A DNA stretch of 64,000 nt, taken from assembly GCA_964584665.1 (NCBI GenBank), contig CAZPAO010000009.1, positions 1 through 64,000 of the forward strand, written 5' to 3'. The translations under genes were made by a program, and so were the position numbers. The DNA comes from DASUBN01 sp964584665. GTDB taxonomy: Bacteria > Pseudomonadota > Gammaproteobacteria > Natronospirales > REEB76. The first letter of the stretch is position 1. The number at the start of each line of letters is the position of its first letter. The notes beneath the pieces were generated by a model, which worked only from the letters and a program-made list of their open reading frames with translations, was not told where the DNA came from and made no database searches. This document shows positions 25,000-32,954 of this stretch, piece after piece.

Positions 25000-25436
25000 G
25001 CGAGTACAAGCAGGTCGAGATCCTCTACGCGGAGGACAATCCCTCCGACGCGGAGCTCACGCTCTACACGCTCAAGACGCGCAACATCGCCAACAACATC
25101 GTGTGGGTGCGGGATGGGGTGGAAGTGCTGGAGTTCGTCAAGTACCGCGGCCGCTATGCGAACCGCAGCGAAGGCATGCCGAAGATGATCCTGCTCGACC
25201 TCAAGATGCCGAAGATGGACGGCATCGACGTGCTGCGCGCGCTGAAGGCGGACGAGGCCACCCGCGGGATCCCCGTGGTGATCATGACCTCCTCCCATGA
25301 GGAGAGCGACCTCGTGCGCAGCTACAAGCTCGGCGTGAACAGCTACATCGTGAAGCCGGTGGACTTCGACAACTTCGCCAAGATGGTGACCGAGGTCGGC
25401 CTCTACTGGATGCTGAGCAACAAGACCCCCACCTGA
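24996..25436 (+). CDS. Single-domain response regulator, Rcp1/CheY-like
   Basis: This is a 146-residue receiver domain with no output domain. The acidic pair is in YAEDNPSDAEL, the phospho-acceptor Asp68 in LLDLKMPKMDG, Thr in VIMTSS, and Lys in YIVKPVDF. The N-P-S-D after the acidic residues and the long insert before the phosphorylated strand are typical of Rcp1-like partners of phytochrome-class kinases. It overlaps the kinase gene upstream by 4 bases and presumably receives phosphate from one or both kinases, passing it on to another protein. Confidence 0.9.
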   Translation: MSEYKQVEILYAEDNPSDAELTLYTLKTRNIANNIVWVRDGVEVLEFVKYRGRYANRSEGMPKMILLDLKMPKMDGIDVLRALKADEATRGIPVVIMTSSHEESDLVRSYKLGVNSYIVKPVDFDNFAKMVTEVGLYWMLSNKTPT

Positions 25437-25474
25437 TCCCCCGCGGGAACAATGTCGCGCTCACGACGGTCCTA

Positions 25475-25490
25475 GATGGGGTATCCCATC
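25475..25490. promoter_or_regulatory. Inverted repeat GATGGG-GTAT-CCCATC
   Basis: A perfect 6-base inverted repeat around GTAT lies 20 bases before the start of the bufferin-like gene. It could be an operator or a hairpin in the leader; it lacks a U-tract, so a terminator for the upstream operon is less likely. Confidence 0.4.
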
Positions 25491-25509
25491 CAAACAGAGG
25501 ACCCTCTCC

Positions 25510-25788
25510 ATGCACAAGAACACTGCACGCGGTCTGGCTCTCGCCACCGTCGCCGCCTCCCTGTTCGCTTTGGCCCCCATCGCCATCGCCGATGACGGTG
25601 CCCAGGCGCTCGGCAATTGCTACGGCGTCAATGCTTGCAAGGGCAAGAGCAGCTGCAAGACCGCCACCAGCGGTTGTCAGGGCCAGAACAGCTGCAAGGG
25701 CAAGGGCTTCGTGGACAGCGTCAGCAAGGGCACCTGCGACCAGCTGGGCGGCCGCTTCAGCACCGAAGACCCGATGAAGAAGAAGTGA
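25510..25788 (+). CDS. Cysteine-rich periplasmic peptide, bufferin (BufA2)-like metallophore
   Basis: This is a 92-residue exported peptide: signal peptide about 1-27 (cleavage after AIA), then a mature part with six cysteines (37, 43, 49, 56, 62, 76) in an array NCYGVNACKGKSSCK, GCQGQNSCKGKGF. This matches the short proteins now called bufferins of the BufA2 type, which are proposed to chelate copper in the periplasm. I assign it from memory of the motif and cannot search. The usual companions (DUF692 and DUF2063 proteins that modify bufferins) are not next to it, so this is an orphan copy. Confidence 0.6.
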   Translation: MHKNTARGLALATVAASLFALAPIAIADDGAQALGNCYGVNACKGKSSCKTATSGCQGQNSCKGKGFVDSVSKGTCDQLGGRFSTEDPMKKK

Positions 25789-25833
25789 GGACCCTCCGCG
25801 CGGCAGCCGGATGGCTGCCGCGCGGACTTCATA

Positions 25834-26217
25834 TCAGCTGAGGCGGTTGCGCTTGCGGCCTCCGACCATCATCCACAGTCCGCCGTAGATGATGAAGACG
25901 GGCCACCACAACCTCCAATCCAGTTCCAGCAGGAACATCGTCGCCACCAGGATGGGTGCGCTCGCGCTCAACAGCATGCACAGCACCGCCCGGTCCAGCT
26001 TGCCGCTGCGCCGGTACTGATCCGCTGCCTGCAACAGCAGCGGCACCGCGCCAACGAGGATGAACAGCGCCCACCAGTTGTGCGGCCGGTAGAAGGGCAG
26101 GCGCATGCCGAAGTTATCCAGCAGGAAGCCCACGCCCACCGCCACCACCAGCAGGCCGATGGCGAAGCTGCTCCACATGCCGTAGCGGGGATCCTGTGGT
26201 TTTTCCTGGTCAGTCAT
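25834..26217 (-). CDS. Small membrane protein, LiaI/LiaF transmembrane-region-like
   Basis: This is a 127-residue inner-membrane protein with about four hydrophobic helices: GMWSSFAIGLLVVAVGVGFL, HNWWALFILVGAVPLLLQAA, AVLCMLLSASAPILVATMFL and WWPVFIIYGGLWMMV. The alternation of a LDNFG loop and WWPV/F motifs resembles the LiaI-LiaF-type transmembrane region found in many small envelope-stress proteins. AGGGGAG before ATG 26217 sets the start; the open frame continues further upstream without one. It diverges from trxA. Confidence 0.65.
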   Translation of the reverse strand: MTDQEKPQDPRYGMWSSFAIGLLVVAVGVGFLLDNFGMRLPFYRPHNWWALFILVGAVPLLLQAADQYRRSGKLDRAVLCMLLSASAPILVATMFLLELDWRLWWPVFIIYGGLWMMVGGRKRNRLS

Positions 26218-26378
26218 GGCGCACTCCCCTGGTTTCTGTGTGGTTACAGTAGGGCCGGCCCGACCCGGCCGCAAGTGACAGCCGTCACCACCGCGGCCTG
26301 ACAGGCCGCTTGCGGCCGCGCGAGACGAGGGGTCTAATTGTCCCTCCAGCCACCTTCCATCCTCTGGGAGCGGACCGC

Positions 26379-26705
26379 ATGAGCGCAGCCATCGTGATGA
26401 CCGGCAAGGCCAGCTTCGACCAGGATGTGATCCAGTCGCCCCTGCCGGTGCTGGTGGACTACTGGGCCGAGTGGTGCGCGCCGTGCAAGGCCATCGGCCC
26501 GCTGCTGGACGAGCTTGCGGTGGAATACCAGGGCAAACTGCGCATCGCCAAGGTCAACATGGACGAGGACGTGCAGATCGGCCAGAAGTACGGCGTGCGC
26601 GGCATGCCGACGCTGATGATATTCAAGAACGGTTCGGTCGAGGCGCAGAAGACCGGCGCCATGTCGAAATCGCAGCTCACCGCTTTCATCGAAGCGAACC
26701 TCTAA
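26379..26705 (+). CDS. trxA: Thioredoxin
   Basis: This is a 108-residue thioredoxin, the canonical length. The active site is WCAPC (residues 32-36), with Ala where most have Gly. The buried Asp27 (LVDYWAEW) and the cis-Pro loop (GMPTLMIFKNG) are present, and the C-terminus SQLTAFIEANL is typical. It reduces protein disulphides in the cytoplasm using thioredoxin reductase. GGGAG 8 bases upstream sets the start. A second gene begins 9 bases after the stop, so they are likely cotranscribed. The genome may have another trxA; this one could be a paralogue. Confidence 0.92.
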   Translation: MSAAIVMTGKASFDQDVIQSPLPVLVDYWAEWCAPCKAIGPLLDELAVEYQGKLRIAKVNMDEDVQIGQKYGVRGMPTLMIFKNGSVEAQKTGAMSKSQLTAFIEANL

Positions 26706-26713
26706 CAGCACGC

Positions 26714-27403
26714 GTGGCCAACTTTTACGAAGCCACCTCCGGTGCGCTGCGCGGCGTCTATGACCGGCGCGTGCGGACGCCGCCGGTCCTGGACCGGGAC
26801 CGCTACTTCCCAGGTCACGCGGACTTCGAGCGTGACTGGCGCGCCATCCAGGCCGAATGCAACGCGCTCATGGGCGGCATGGCCGCGATCCCCGAGTTCC
26901 ATGAACTCATGGCGGAGCAGGCCGATCTCTCCCGGCACGGCGGGCGCTTCTGGCGGCTCTACGTGTTGCGCGCCTACGGCGCGGATCACCGGCGCAACCA
27001 GGCCCGCTGCCCGGCCTTGAGCCGGCTCCTGCACGCCCATCCCGAGGTCAAGAGCGCAGCCTTCTCGATATTGGAGGCCGGCAAGCACATCCCCGCGCAC
27101 CGCGGCCCCTTCCGCGGCATCCTGCGTTACCACCTGCCGCTCGTCATCCCACCGGATGTGGAAGGCCGCCCCAGCAATCGCCTGCGGGTCGATGCGGGCG
27201 TCCATGTCCTCCGCGAAGGCCAAGGCCTTCTCTGGGATGACACTTACGAGCATGAGGCCTGGAACGACAGCCGCGCGCCGCGCGCGGTGTTGCTGCTCGA
27301 TGTGTTCCGCCCGGAGCTGCCTTGGGCGCTGCGTGGGCTCACCCATGCCGTCGTCGCCGCCATCGGTCTCACCTGGCGTGTGACCGGGCGGGGTCAACGC
27401 TGA
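26714..27403 (+). CDS. Aspartyl/asparaginyl beta-hydroxylase family protein (LpxO-like)
   Basis: This is a 229-residue protein with the JBP/AspH domain. The metal-binding His is in HIPAHRGPFRG (His129), the conserved RYHLPLVIP strand follows, then DDTYEHEAWNDS with the second metal His180, and Arg190 near the 2-oxoglutarate site. Family members are Fe(II)/2-oxoglutarate oxygenases that hydroxylate Asp/Asn side chains or the lipid A acyl chain (LpxO). A hydrophobic C-terminal stretch (residues 205-222) could anchor it to the membrane, as in LpxO. It starts with GTG 9 bases after trxA. Substrate unknown. Confidence 0.82.
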   Translation: MANFYEATSGALRGVYDRRVRTPPVLDRDRYFPGHADFERDWRAIQAECNALMGGMAAIPEFHELMAEQADLSRHGGRFWRLYVLRAYGADHRRNQARCPALSRLLHAHPEVKSAAFSILEAGKHIPAHRGPFRGILRYHLPLVIPPDVEGRPSNRLRVDAGVHVLREGQGLLWDDTYEHEAWNDSRAPRAVLLLDVFRPELPWALRGLTHAVVAAIGLTWRVTGRGQR

Positions 27404-27442
27404 GTGTTTCATAACGACGGATCCGTTAAGGGGGATATCACC

Positions 27443-28228
27443 ATGCGTCTCGTCATAGTCACGGCCGGCCTGATCCTGCTCAGCGCCTGTTCCTCGGTGC
27501 CCGTCTTGGATGACCAGCCGTTGCCGTTGCAATCCGGTCAGGGCATCGCGGCGGTCACGCTGGATGCATCCCAGCGCATCCAGCAGCTGAAGTTCGCGCC
27601 CCGCTTCAAGGGCGGCAAGAGCTTCGAGGTGCCTGACACGGAGGGCGGCCCTTCCATCTATCTGCTGCCGGTGCAGGCCGGACGCTATTGCCTGCAGCAC
27701 TTCTACTACGATCATCACAGCGTCGAGTCGAAGGAGGACCTGGGATGCTTCACGGTGATGGAGGGGCACATCACCTACAGCGGCACCATCGTGCCCGAGA
27801 CCCAGCGCTTCAACAGCAGCGACGAGCCGACCGTCTACACCTCCCATTACTACTACCCCGACACTTTCCTCAAATTGTTGCAGGCACACTATCCGAAGAT
27901 GGCGGCAGCCTATCCCCTGGCCGCGGCCCCGGCGGCGCCCGAGGGGGCCAAAGCCAGCTCCGGAGACCACGAACTCAGCGCCTGGACCGTGGGGGATGAC
28001 AAGGCCCAGGTCCATACCGTCTTCATCCGCAACAACACCAGCTGGAAGGTGAAGCTGGAGCGCTTCGTGGTCGGCGATTGCGTGAACCTGCAGCAGTCCT
28101 GCGGCGAGCAGCAGCTCGACACCGTATTGGCGCCCTTCGAGGTGCGGCAGATCGAGGTCTTCACCCCGGCGGACAAGCACGCCGGTTTCGGCTACTCCTA
28201 CAGCTACAACTTCAGGTCCGTGGACTGA
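27443..28228 (+). CDS. Hypothetical lipoprotein (261 aa)
   Basis: This is a 261-residue protein with a lipoprotein signal (MRLVIVTAGLILLSAC, Cys16). The mature part has a strand-rich N-terminal half with GGPSIYLLPVQAGRYCLQHF and an Ala/Pro linker near 175. The C-terminal region reads VHTVFIRNNTSWKVKLERF and FEVRQIEVFTP, as in domains that mediate assembly or binding at the envelope. No family is recognised. AGGGGG 8 bases before the ATG fixes the start 40 bases after the beta-hydroxylase gene. Confidence 0.7.
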   Translation: MRLVIVTAGLILLSACSSVPVLDDQPLPLQSGQGIAAVTLDASQRIQQLKFAPRFKGGKSFEVPDTEGGPSIYLLPVQAGRYCLQHFYYDHHSVESKEDLGCFTVMEGHITYSGTIVPETQRFNSSDEPTVYTSHYYYPDTFLKLLQAHYPKMAAAYPLAAAPAAPEGAKASSGDHELSAWTVGDDKAQVHTVFIRNNTSWKVKLERFVVGDCVNLQQSCGEQQLDTVLAPFEVRQIEVFTPADKHAGFGYSYSYNFRSVD

Positions 28229-28290
28229 ATCCCGGAACTCCGGTGGCGTGGAGGCGGTCCAAACCGCATCCACGCCGCCGGACACCCGCC

Positions 28291-29019
28291 ATGCGCATGA
28301 TCCTCGTGCTCTCCATCTTCCTGGCCGCTGTCCAGGCACAGGCCTCTCCCACCGATGACGCCTGGTTCCAGAAGACCACCCAGGCGTTGTACGACGCGGT
28401 GGCGCCGGGGGATGCCAAGGTCTGGGACCAGGCGCTCGCCGACGACTGCATCTACACCTCCGAGGACGGGGACGTGCAGACCAAGGCGGAACTCCTGAAG
28501 GCATTCGGGCCCTTGCCCAAGGGGTTCAGCGGCGGCATCAAGCTGCGTGACCTCACGGTGCGCTATGCCGGCGACGCGGCGGTGGTGCATTACTGGAACG
28601 ACGAATGGGAGGACGTGTTCGGCCAGCACCTGAAGACGACCTACGTGAGCACCGATACCTGGCGCCGCACGGCGGGCGGCTGGAAGATGTTCGCTACCCA
28701 GACCACGGTGGTGCCGCGGGACCTGGATCCGGTGGCGGTGGACCCGAAGGACTACGCGCCGCTCATCGGCGAATACAAGCTCAGCCCCGAGACCAAGAGT
28801 TCCTACCTCGTGTTCCTGAAGGACGGGCAGCTCTTCGGCGGCCGCGACCAGAAATCCGCCACCCGGCTCATCCCGCTCTCGCCGCGCGTGTATTTCCAGG
28901 CGGGTAGCATCCACACCATGATCTTCGTGGCAGGCGGCGACGGCGCCATCACCGAGGTGCGGGAGATCCACAAGTACAACGAGTTGGCCTACCGGCGCCT
29001 GCCCGGTGCCGCGCACTGA
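28291..29019 (+). CDS. Exported DUF4440/NTF2-like protein with extra C-terminal domain
   Basis: This is a 242-residue exported protein with a signal peptide of about 18 residues (LSIFLAAVQAQA). An NTF2-like DUF4440 domain (about 20-145, with DDCIYTSEDGDVQTKAELL, AVVHYWNDEWEDVFG and DTWRRTAGGWKMFA) precedes an approximately 95-residue C-terminal domain (YAPLIGEYKLSPETKSSYLV, then GSIHTMIFVAGGDG). The latter resembles the small beta-domain often attached to serine hydrolases. Its fold class matches that of the three NTF2-like genes at 17.9-19.4 kb, but the sequence is only distantly similar. Confidence 0.75.
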   Translation: MRMILVLSIFLAAVQAQASPTDDAWFQKTTQALYDAVAPGDAKVWDQALADDCIYTSEDGDVQTKAELLKAFGPLPKGFSGGIKLRDLTVRYAGDAAVVHYWNDEWEDVFGQHLKTTYVSTDTWRRTAGGWKMFATQTTVVPRDLDPVAVDPKDYAPLIGEYKLSPETKSSYLVFLKDGQLFGGRDQKSATRLIPLSPRVYFQAGSIHTMIFVAGGDGAITEVREIHKYNELAYRRLPGAAH

Positions 29020-29116
29020 ACCCGGCCTGATTGACAGGCCAGCGCCATGGGTTAAACATGTCGGACCTTTCCGAAGCCTGGCCTGACCAGATCCTCATCC
29101 TTCCAAGGAGTGCATC

Positions 29117-30451
29117 GTGAGATATCTTCCCTTCTCCGTCTCCCTCTTGTGCACCGCGCTCGCCGCCGCGCCCGTGGCGCTGGCTGCCGATGCGCCCGCC
29201 GCTTCACAGGCGGTGGTGCTCAAGGCTGCGCACATCTTCGATTCCGTGTCCGGCAAGCTCGCCGACCACGGCGTGGTCGTGGTGCAGGACGGCAAGATCA
29301 CCGCCGTGGGTACGGGCGCGGCCATCCCCGCCGGCGCGCGCGTCATCGACCTCGGCGACGCCACCCTCATGCCCGGCATGATCGATTCCCACGTGCACTT
29401 GGACGGCCAGTTCGAGGAGAACTGGTACAAGGGCTTCTACCAGGAAGCGACCCGCTTCCCGGCGGAGCAGGCGCTCTACGCCGCCAAGTACGCCAAGGAG
29501 ACCCTCGAGGCGGGCTTCACCAGCGTGCGTGACGTGGGCTCCACGGACTACATCGCCGTGAGCCTGCGCGACGCCATCGACGCCGGCGTGACCGAAGGCC
29601 CGCGCATGAAGGTCTCCAACTACGCCATCGGTTCCACCGGCGGCCATGCGGACGACAACCCGTTCCCGCCCCAGCTGGTGCCGCCCTCGGGCCCGGTCCA
29701 GGGCGTGTGCAACGGGCCGGACGAATGCCGCGCCGCGGTGCGCTACCAGATGAAGTACGGCGCCGACGTCATCAAGTTCATGCCCTCGGGCGGCGTGCTC
29801 TCCCTCTCGGACCCGGTGGACGTGCCGGAGCTGACCCAGGACGAGATGGACGCCATCGTGGGCGAGGCCCACACCTGGCACCGCAAGGTCGCGGCCCATT
29901 GCCACGGCGACGCGGCGGCCAAGATGGCCATCCAGGCGGGCGTGGACTCCATCGAGCACGGCACCTTCCTGCAGGATGACACGCTGAAGTTGATGAAAGA
30001 CAAGGGCGTGTTCCTGGTGCCGACCCTGTACGCGAGCTACTGGGTCGGGCAGAAGGCCGACAGCTACCCGCCGGCGATCCGCGAGAAGGCGTTGAAGGCC
30101 GCGGCCCAGTCCCAGATCATGTTCCAGCACGCGGTGAAGATCGGCGTGCCCATCGCCTTCGGCACCGACTCGGCGGTGGAGCCCCACGGTCTCGATGCCC
30201 AGGAGTTCTGGTTGATGGTGAAGAACGGCATGTCACCGGCGGACGCGCTCATGGCCGCCACCACCCGGGCAGCGCAGCTGCTCTATGGCAACCACGGCGA
30301 CAAGAACGTGAACGCGCCGGTGGGCACGCTGGAGGCCGGCAAGTTCGCCGACATCATCGCGCTGCCGGGCGATCCGCTGAAGGACATCCATGCCACCGAA
30401 CACCCGGTGTTCGTGATGAAGGGCGGGCAGATCTACGTCGGCGGCAAATGA
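29117..30451 (+). CDS. Exported metal-dependent amidohydrolase (imidazolonepropionase/Xaa-Pro dipeptidase-like)
   Basis: This is a 444-residue exported enzyme: signal peptide about 1-23 (cleavage after VALA), a small beta domain, and an amidohydrolase TIM barrel. Metal ligands are HxH in DSHVHLD, the probable carboxylated Lys in DVIKFM, His in AAHCHG, His in SIEHGTF and Asp in AFGTDSA. Close relatives cleave dipeptides such as Xaa-Pro or Xaa-Arg, or related amides. It starts with GTG behind AAGGAG. It stands alone before a strong terminator. It is a distant paralogue of the amidohydrolase at 41676-43115. Confidence 0.88.
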   Translation: MRYLPFSVSLLCTALAAAPVALAADAPAASQAVVLKAAHIFDSVSGKLADHGVVVVQDGKITAVGTGAAIPAGARVIDLGDATLMPGMIDSHVHLDGQFEENWYKGFYQEATRFPAEQALYAAKYAKETLEAGFTSVRDVGSTDYIAVSLRDAIDAGVTEGPRMKVSNYAIGSTGGHADDNPFPPQLVPPSGPVQGVCNGPDECRAAVRYQMKYGADVIKFMPSGGVLSLSDPVDVPELTQDEMDAIVGEAHTWHRKVAAHCHGDAAAKMAIQAGVDSIEHGTFLQDDTLKLMKDKGVFLVPTLYASYWVGQKADSYPPAIREKALKAAAQSQIMFQHAVKIGVPIAFGTDSAVEPHGLDAQEFWLMVKNGMSPADALMAATTRAAQLLYGNHGDKNVNAPVGTLEAGKFADIIALPGDPLKDIHATEHPVFVMKGGQIYVGGK

Positions 30452-30473
30452 CCGCGGCAGCGATCGGTTGAAC

Positions 30474-30503
30474 ATGGGGCCGCGCGAGCGGCCCCATCTT
30501 TTT
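30474..30503 (+). terminator. Rho-independent terminator after amidohydrolase
   Basis: GGGGCCGC pairs with GCGGCCCC across a GCGA tetraloop, with A-T pairs extending the base, then CTTTTT. Confidence 0.9.
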
Positions 30504-30725
30504 ATGCCGGTGTCATCGCATGGGTGGCACGGCCTTGGAACACGGCAGCGCGGATTGGTTCGGCCTCGCTGCGGCATCTCGCGCGACCCTCGGCCGCGTG
30601 TGAAAAATGCTGAGGTCGAGGTCGGCATAAATATCGATGACGAGGCGACGGCGCGTCCGCCGTGCAGCGTCTTAGAATCCCCGGCAGCCGCGGACCCCCG
30701 CGCCAACGATGCCGAGGTATCAGTC

Positions 30726-31670
30726 GTGTACGCACGTATCTCCCGTCTTTGCCTGCTGTTGCTCGCATTGCCGTATGCAGCGGCGCGAGCCGATGCCGCC
30801 AACCCGTATTTCGAACTGCACCAGGTGGGTAAGGGCGTCTGGGCGGCCATCGTCAAGCACCACAGCGAGGGAGGCGGCAACTCCGGCTTCGTGGTCGGTT
30901 CCGACAGCGTGCTGGTCATAGACACCTTCGCCAAGCGTGAGGCGGCCGAGTTGCTGCTGGCGGAGATCCGGAAGGTCACGGACAAACCCGTGCGCTACGT
31001 CGTCAACACCCACTATCACGGCGACCATCTGACCGGGAACGGGGTGTTCGCGGAGCAGGGTGCGGTGATCATGGCCCAGCGCAACGTGCGTACCTGGGAG
31101 CGCACCGAGAACACCCGCGTGTTCTTCGGCACGCCCACGCCGGAGTTCCTCGAGGAGATGTCCACCCTGACGCTGCCCACGCTCACCTACCAGGATGGCG
31201 TCGAGGTATACCTGGGGGACCGCAGGGTGGTGGTGCGCGTCATGCCGGGGCATACCGGCAGTGATTCGGTGGTGATCGTGCCGGACGCCAAGGTGGTCTT
31301 CACGGGAGACCTCTTCTGGTACCACGCCCTGCCGAACCTGGTGGATGCGAACACCGCGCAGCAGATCGCCTCCGACGGCACCCTGGCCGATGAATATCCT
31401 GACGCCACCTTCGTGCCGGGCCACTGGGAGCTGGCGACGGCCGGCGACCTGCGCGCCTTCCGCGGCTACCTCGTGGACCTGCGCCAGGCAGTGGCTGCGG
31501 CGCAGGCGGCAGGCAAGTCCGGCCAGGGGCTGGTGGACGAGGTCAAACCCGTGCTCAAGCGCAAGTATGCCGACTGGCTGGGCTTCGATTTCTTCCTCCC
31601 CCTGAACGTCGCCCAGACGGCAGCCGAACTGGATGGCACCAAGCAACTGCCGGTGCCGGCCGCGCTCTAG
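30726..31670 (+). CDS. Exported metallo-beta-lactamase fold hydrolase
   Basis: This is a 314-residue exported protein: signal peptide about 1-23 (cleavage near ARA), then an MBL fold with the metal motif NTHYHGDHLTG, later PGHTGSDSVV, FTGDLFW and FVPGHWE. The layout resembles subclass B3-like or glyoxalase II-like periplasmic hydrolases; beta-lactamase activity cannot be assumed. GTG at 30726 follows GAGG 8 bases upstream. A TAGAAT hexamer at 30673-30678 is a possible -10. Two small genes follow closely (10 and 17 bases), suggesting one operon. Confidence 0.85.
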   Translation: MYARISRLCLLLLALPYAAARADAANPYFELHQVGKGVWAAIVKHHSEGGGNSGFVVGSDSVLVIDTFAKREAAELLLAEIRKVTDKPVRYVVNTHYHGDHLTGNGVFAEQGAVIMAQRNVRTWERTENTRVFFGTPTPEFLEEMSTLTLPTLTYQDGVEVYLGDRRVVVRVMPGHTGSDSVVIVPDAKVVFTGDLFWYHALPNLVDANTAQQIASDGTLADEYPDATFVPGHWELATAGDLRAFRGYLVDLRQAVAAAQAAGKSGQGLVDEVKPVLKRKYADWLGFDFFLPLNVAQTAAELDGTKQLPVPAAL

Positions 31671-31680
31671 GAGCACCCCG

Positions 31681-32433
31681 ATGGGAAGAGTGACGGCACT
31701 GTTGCTGCAAGCCGCGGCCTGCGCCTGCATGGGCGGCGCGCAGGCGGACACCGGCGCGCCCGTGAGCCGTGTCTACACCCTGACGGTCTCGCCCGCGGAG
31801 CATGAGTCTTTCGAAGACGGCGTGAAGGCCTACGTGCAATGCCTGCAGCAACACGGCAGCCCCCATGCCCACAGCACCTGGTTGCACGAGAGCGGCAGCC
31901 GCTGGATCTACACGTTCGTGACCGACCAGCGCAGCTGGGCCGGTTTCGACGGGGGTTCCCAAGCCGGCATCGCCTGCTCGCCGGGCTTCGTGACCCAGGC
32001 ACTGGACCACGCGCAGGACCTGCAGCGGTCTTTCCTGGAGATGCTGCCTGAGTTCAGCCACGGCACCGGCGCGGTGTTCGGCTCACCCATGCTCGAGGTG
32101 GATTCCTTCGTCGTGGCCGATCCCCAGGGCTTCCTGGAGGTGATGCGTGCGCTGCACGCGGCGGCGGAACGGAGCCATGCGGGGGATTACCTGTGGCTCA
32201 AGGTCACCGACGGCGGCCGCGGCTCGGCGGACTATCTCTTGCTGGTCCCCTACCGGGATTGGGAGGACTTCGGCCGCCGGCCAGAGGTCCTCTGGCATGC
32301 AGCCGAAAGCGTCTACGGTGGGCACCGGGCCGATTCGCTGCGCAAGGCACAGCGGCGCGCCCTGCGCGAGAGCTGGTCCGACATGCAGAGCCGGGACGAT
32401 GAGCTCAGTTACACCCCGCCCGCGGGCGGTTGA
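31681..32433 (+). CDS. Exported protein of unknown function (250 aa)
   Basis: This is a 250-residue protein with a signal-like N-terminus (LLLQAAACACMGGAQA). The mature part looks like two related alpha/beta halves, each with an aromatic-rich strand (WLHESGSRWIYTFVTDQRSW in the first, DYLLLVPYRDWEDFG in the second). This is reminiscent of a duplicated ferredoxin-like stress-response domain, but I cannot assign a family. It begins 10 bases after the MBL gene with an overlapping GGAGC site. Confidence 0.65.
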   Translation: MGRVTALLLQAAACACMGGAQADTGAPVSRVYTLTVSPAEHESFEDGVKAYVQCLQQHGSPHAHSTWLHESGSRWIYTFVTDQRSWAGFDGGSQAGIACSPGFVTQALDHAQDLQRSFLEMLPEFSHGTGAVFGSPMLEVDSFVVADPQGFLEVMRALHAAAERSHAGDYLWLKVTDGGRGSADYLLLVPYRDWEDFGRRPEVLWHAAESVYGGHRADSLRKAQRRALRESWSDMQSRDDELSYTPPAGG

Positions 32434-32450
32434 TGCGAAGGAGGGGAGGG

Positions 32451-32933
32451 ATGATCGAGATACTGACCACCGGCGGGACCTTCGACACCCTGCCCGATGG
32501 GAGCATAGGCCCGCCGCGCGCCGCGGAAGTCCTGGCCGCGGCACGGGTCACGCTTGCGACCCGCTGCTACGAACTCATGCGGCTGGACAGCTCGGTGATA
32601 CAGGACGTGCACCGGCAGCACATGCGCAGGGTGATAGACGCTTCGGACGCGCACCGCTTCATCATCGTCCATGGCACCGACACCATGCTGGAGACCGCGG
32701 CGGCCCTGGGTCAGCTGCCGGACAAGGTGGTGGTGCTGACCGGCTCCTTCGTGACAGCGGACAGACCGGGTGACGCGGCCTTCAACCTCGGTGCTGCGCT
32801 GCTGGCGGTCCAGCTCCTGCCCCCCGGTGCGCATGTCGTCATGGGCGGCGAATGCTTCCTGCCGGCACGGGCACGCAAGAACACCCAGCTGAGGCGTTTC
32901 GAGCGCGTGCCGGATCCTGAACGGATGATGTGA
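32451..32933 (+). CDS. Short asparaginase-like protein (N-terminal domain only)
   Basis: This is a 160-residue protein homologous to the N-terminal domain of L-asparaginases (normally about 330 residues). It keeps the nucleophile loop ILTTGGTFD, the HGTDTM motif with the second Thr-Asp, LTGSF and FNL, and an ARARKN segment aligned with the catalytic Lys region. The C-terminal domain is absent, but the gene ends normally with AAGGAGGGG before its ATG and no decay. It may hydrolyse asparagine or a related amide, or be non-catalytic. Third gene of the MBL set. Confidence 0.8.
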   Translation: MIEILTTGGTFDTLPDGSIGPPRAAEVLAAARVTLATRCYELMRLDSSVIQDVHRQHMRRVIDASDAHRFIIVHGTDTMLETAAALGQLPDKVVVLTGSFVTADRPGDAAFNLGAALLAVQLLPPGAHVVMGGECFLPARARKNTQLRRFERVPDPERMM

Positions 32934-32954
32934 AGGAATCCCGCACGGGGCGTC

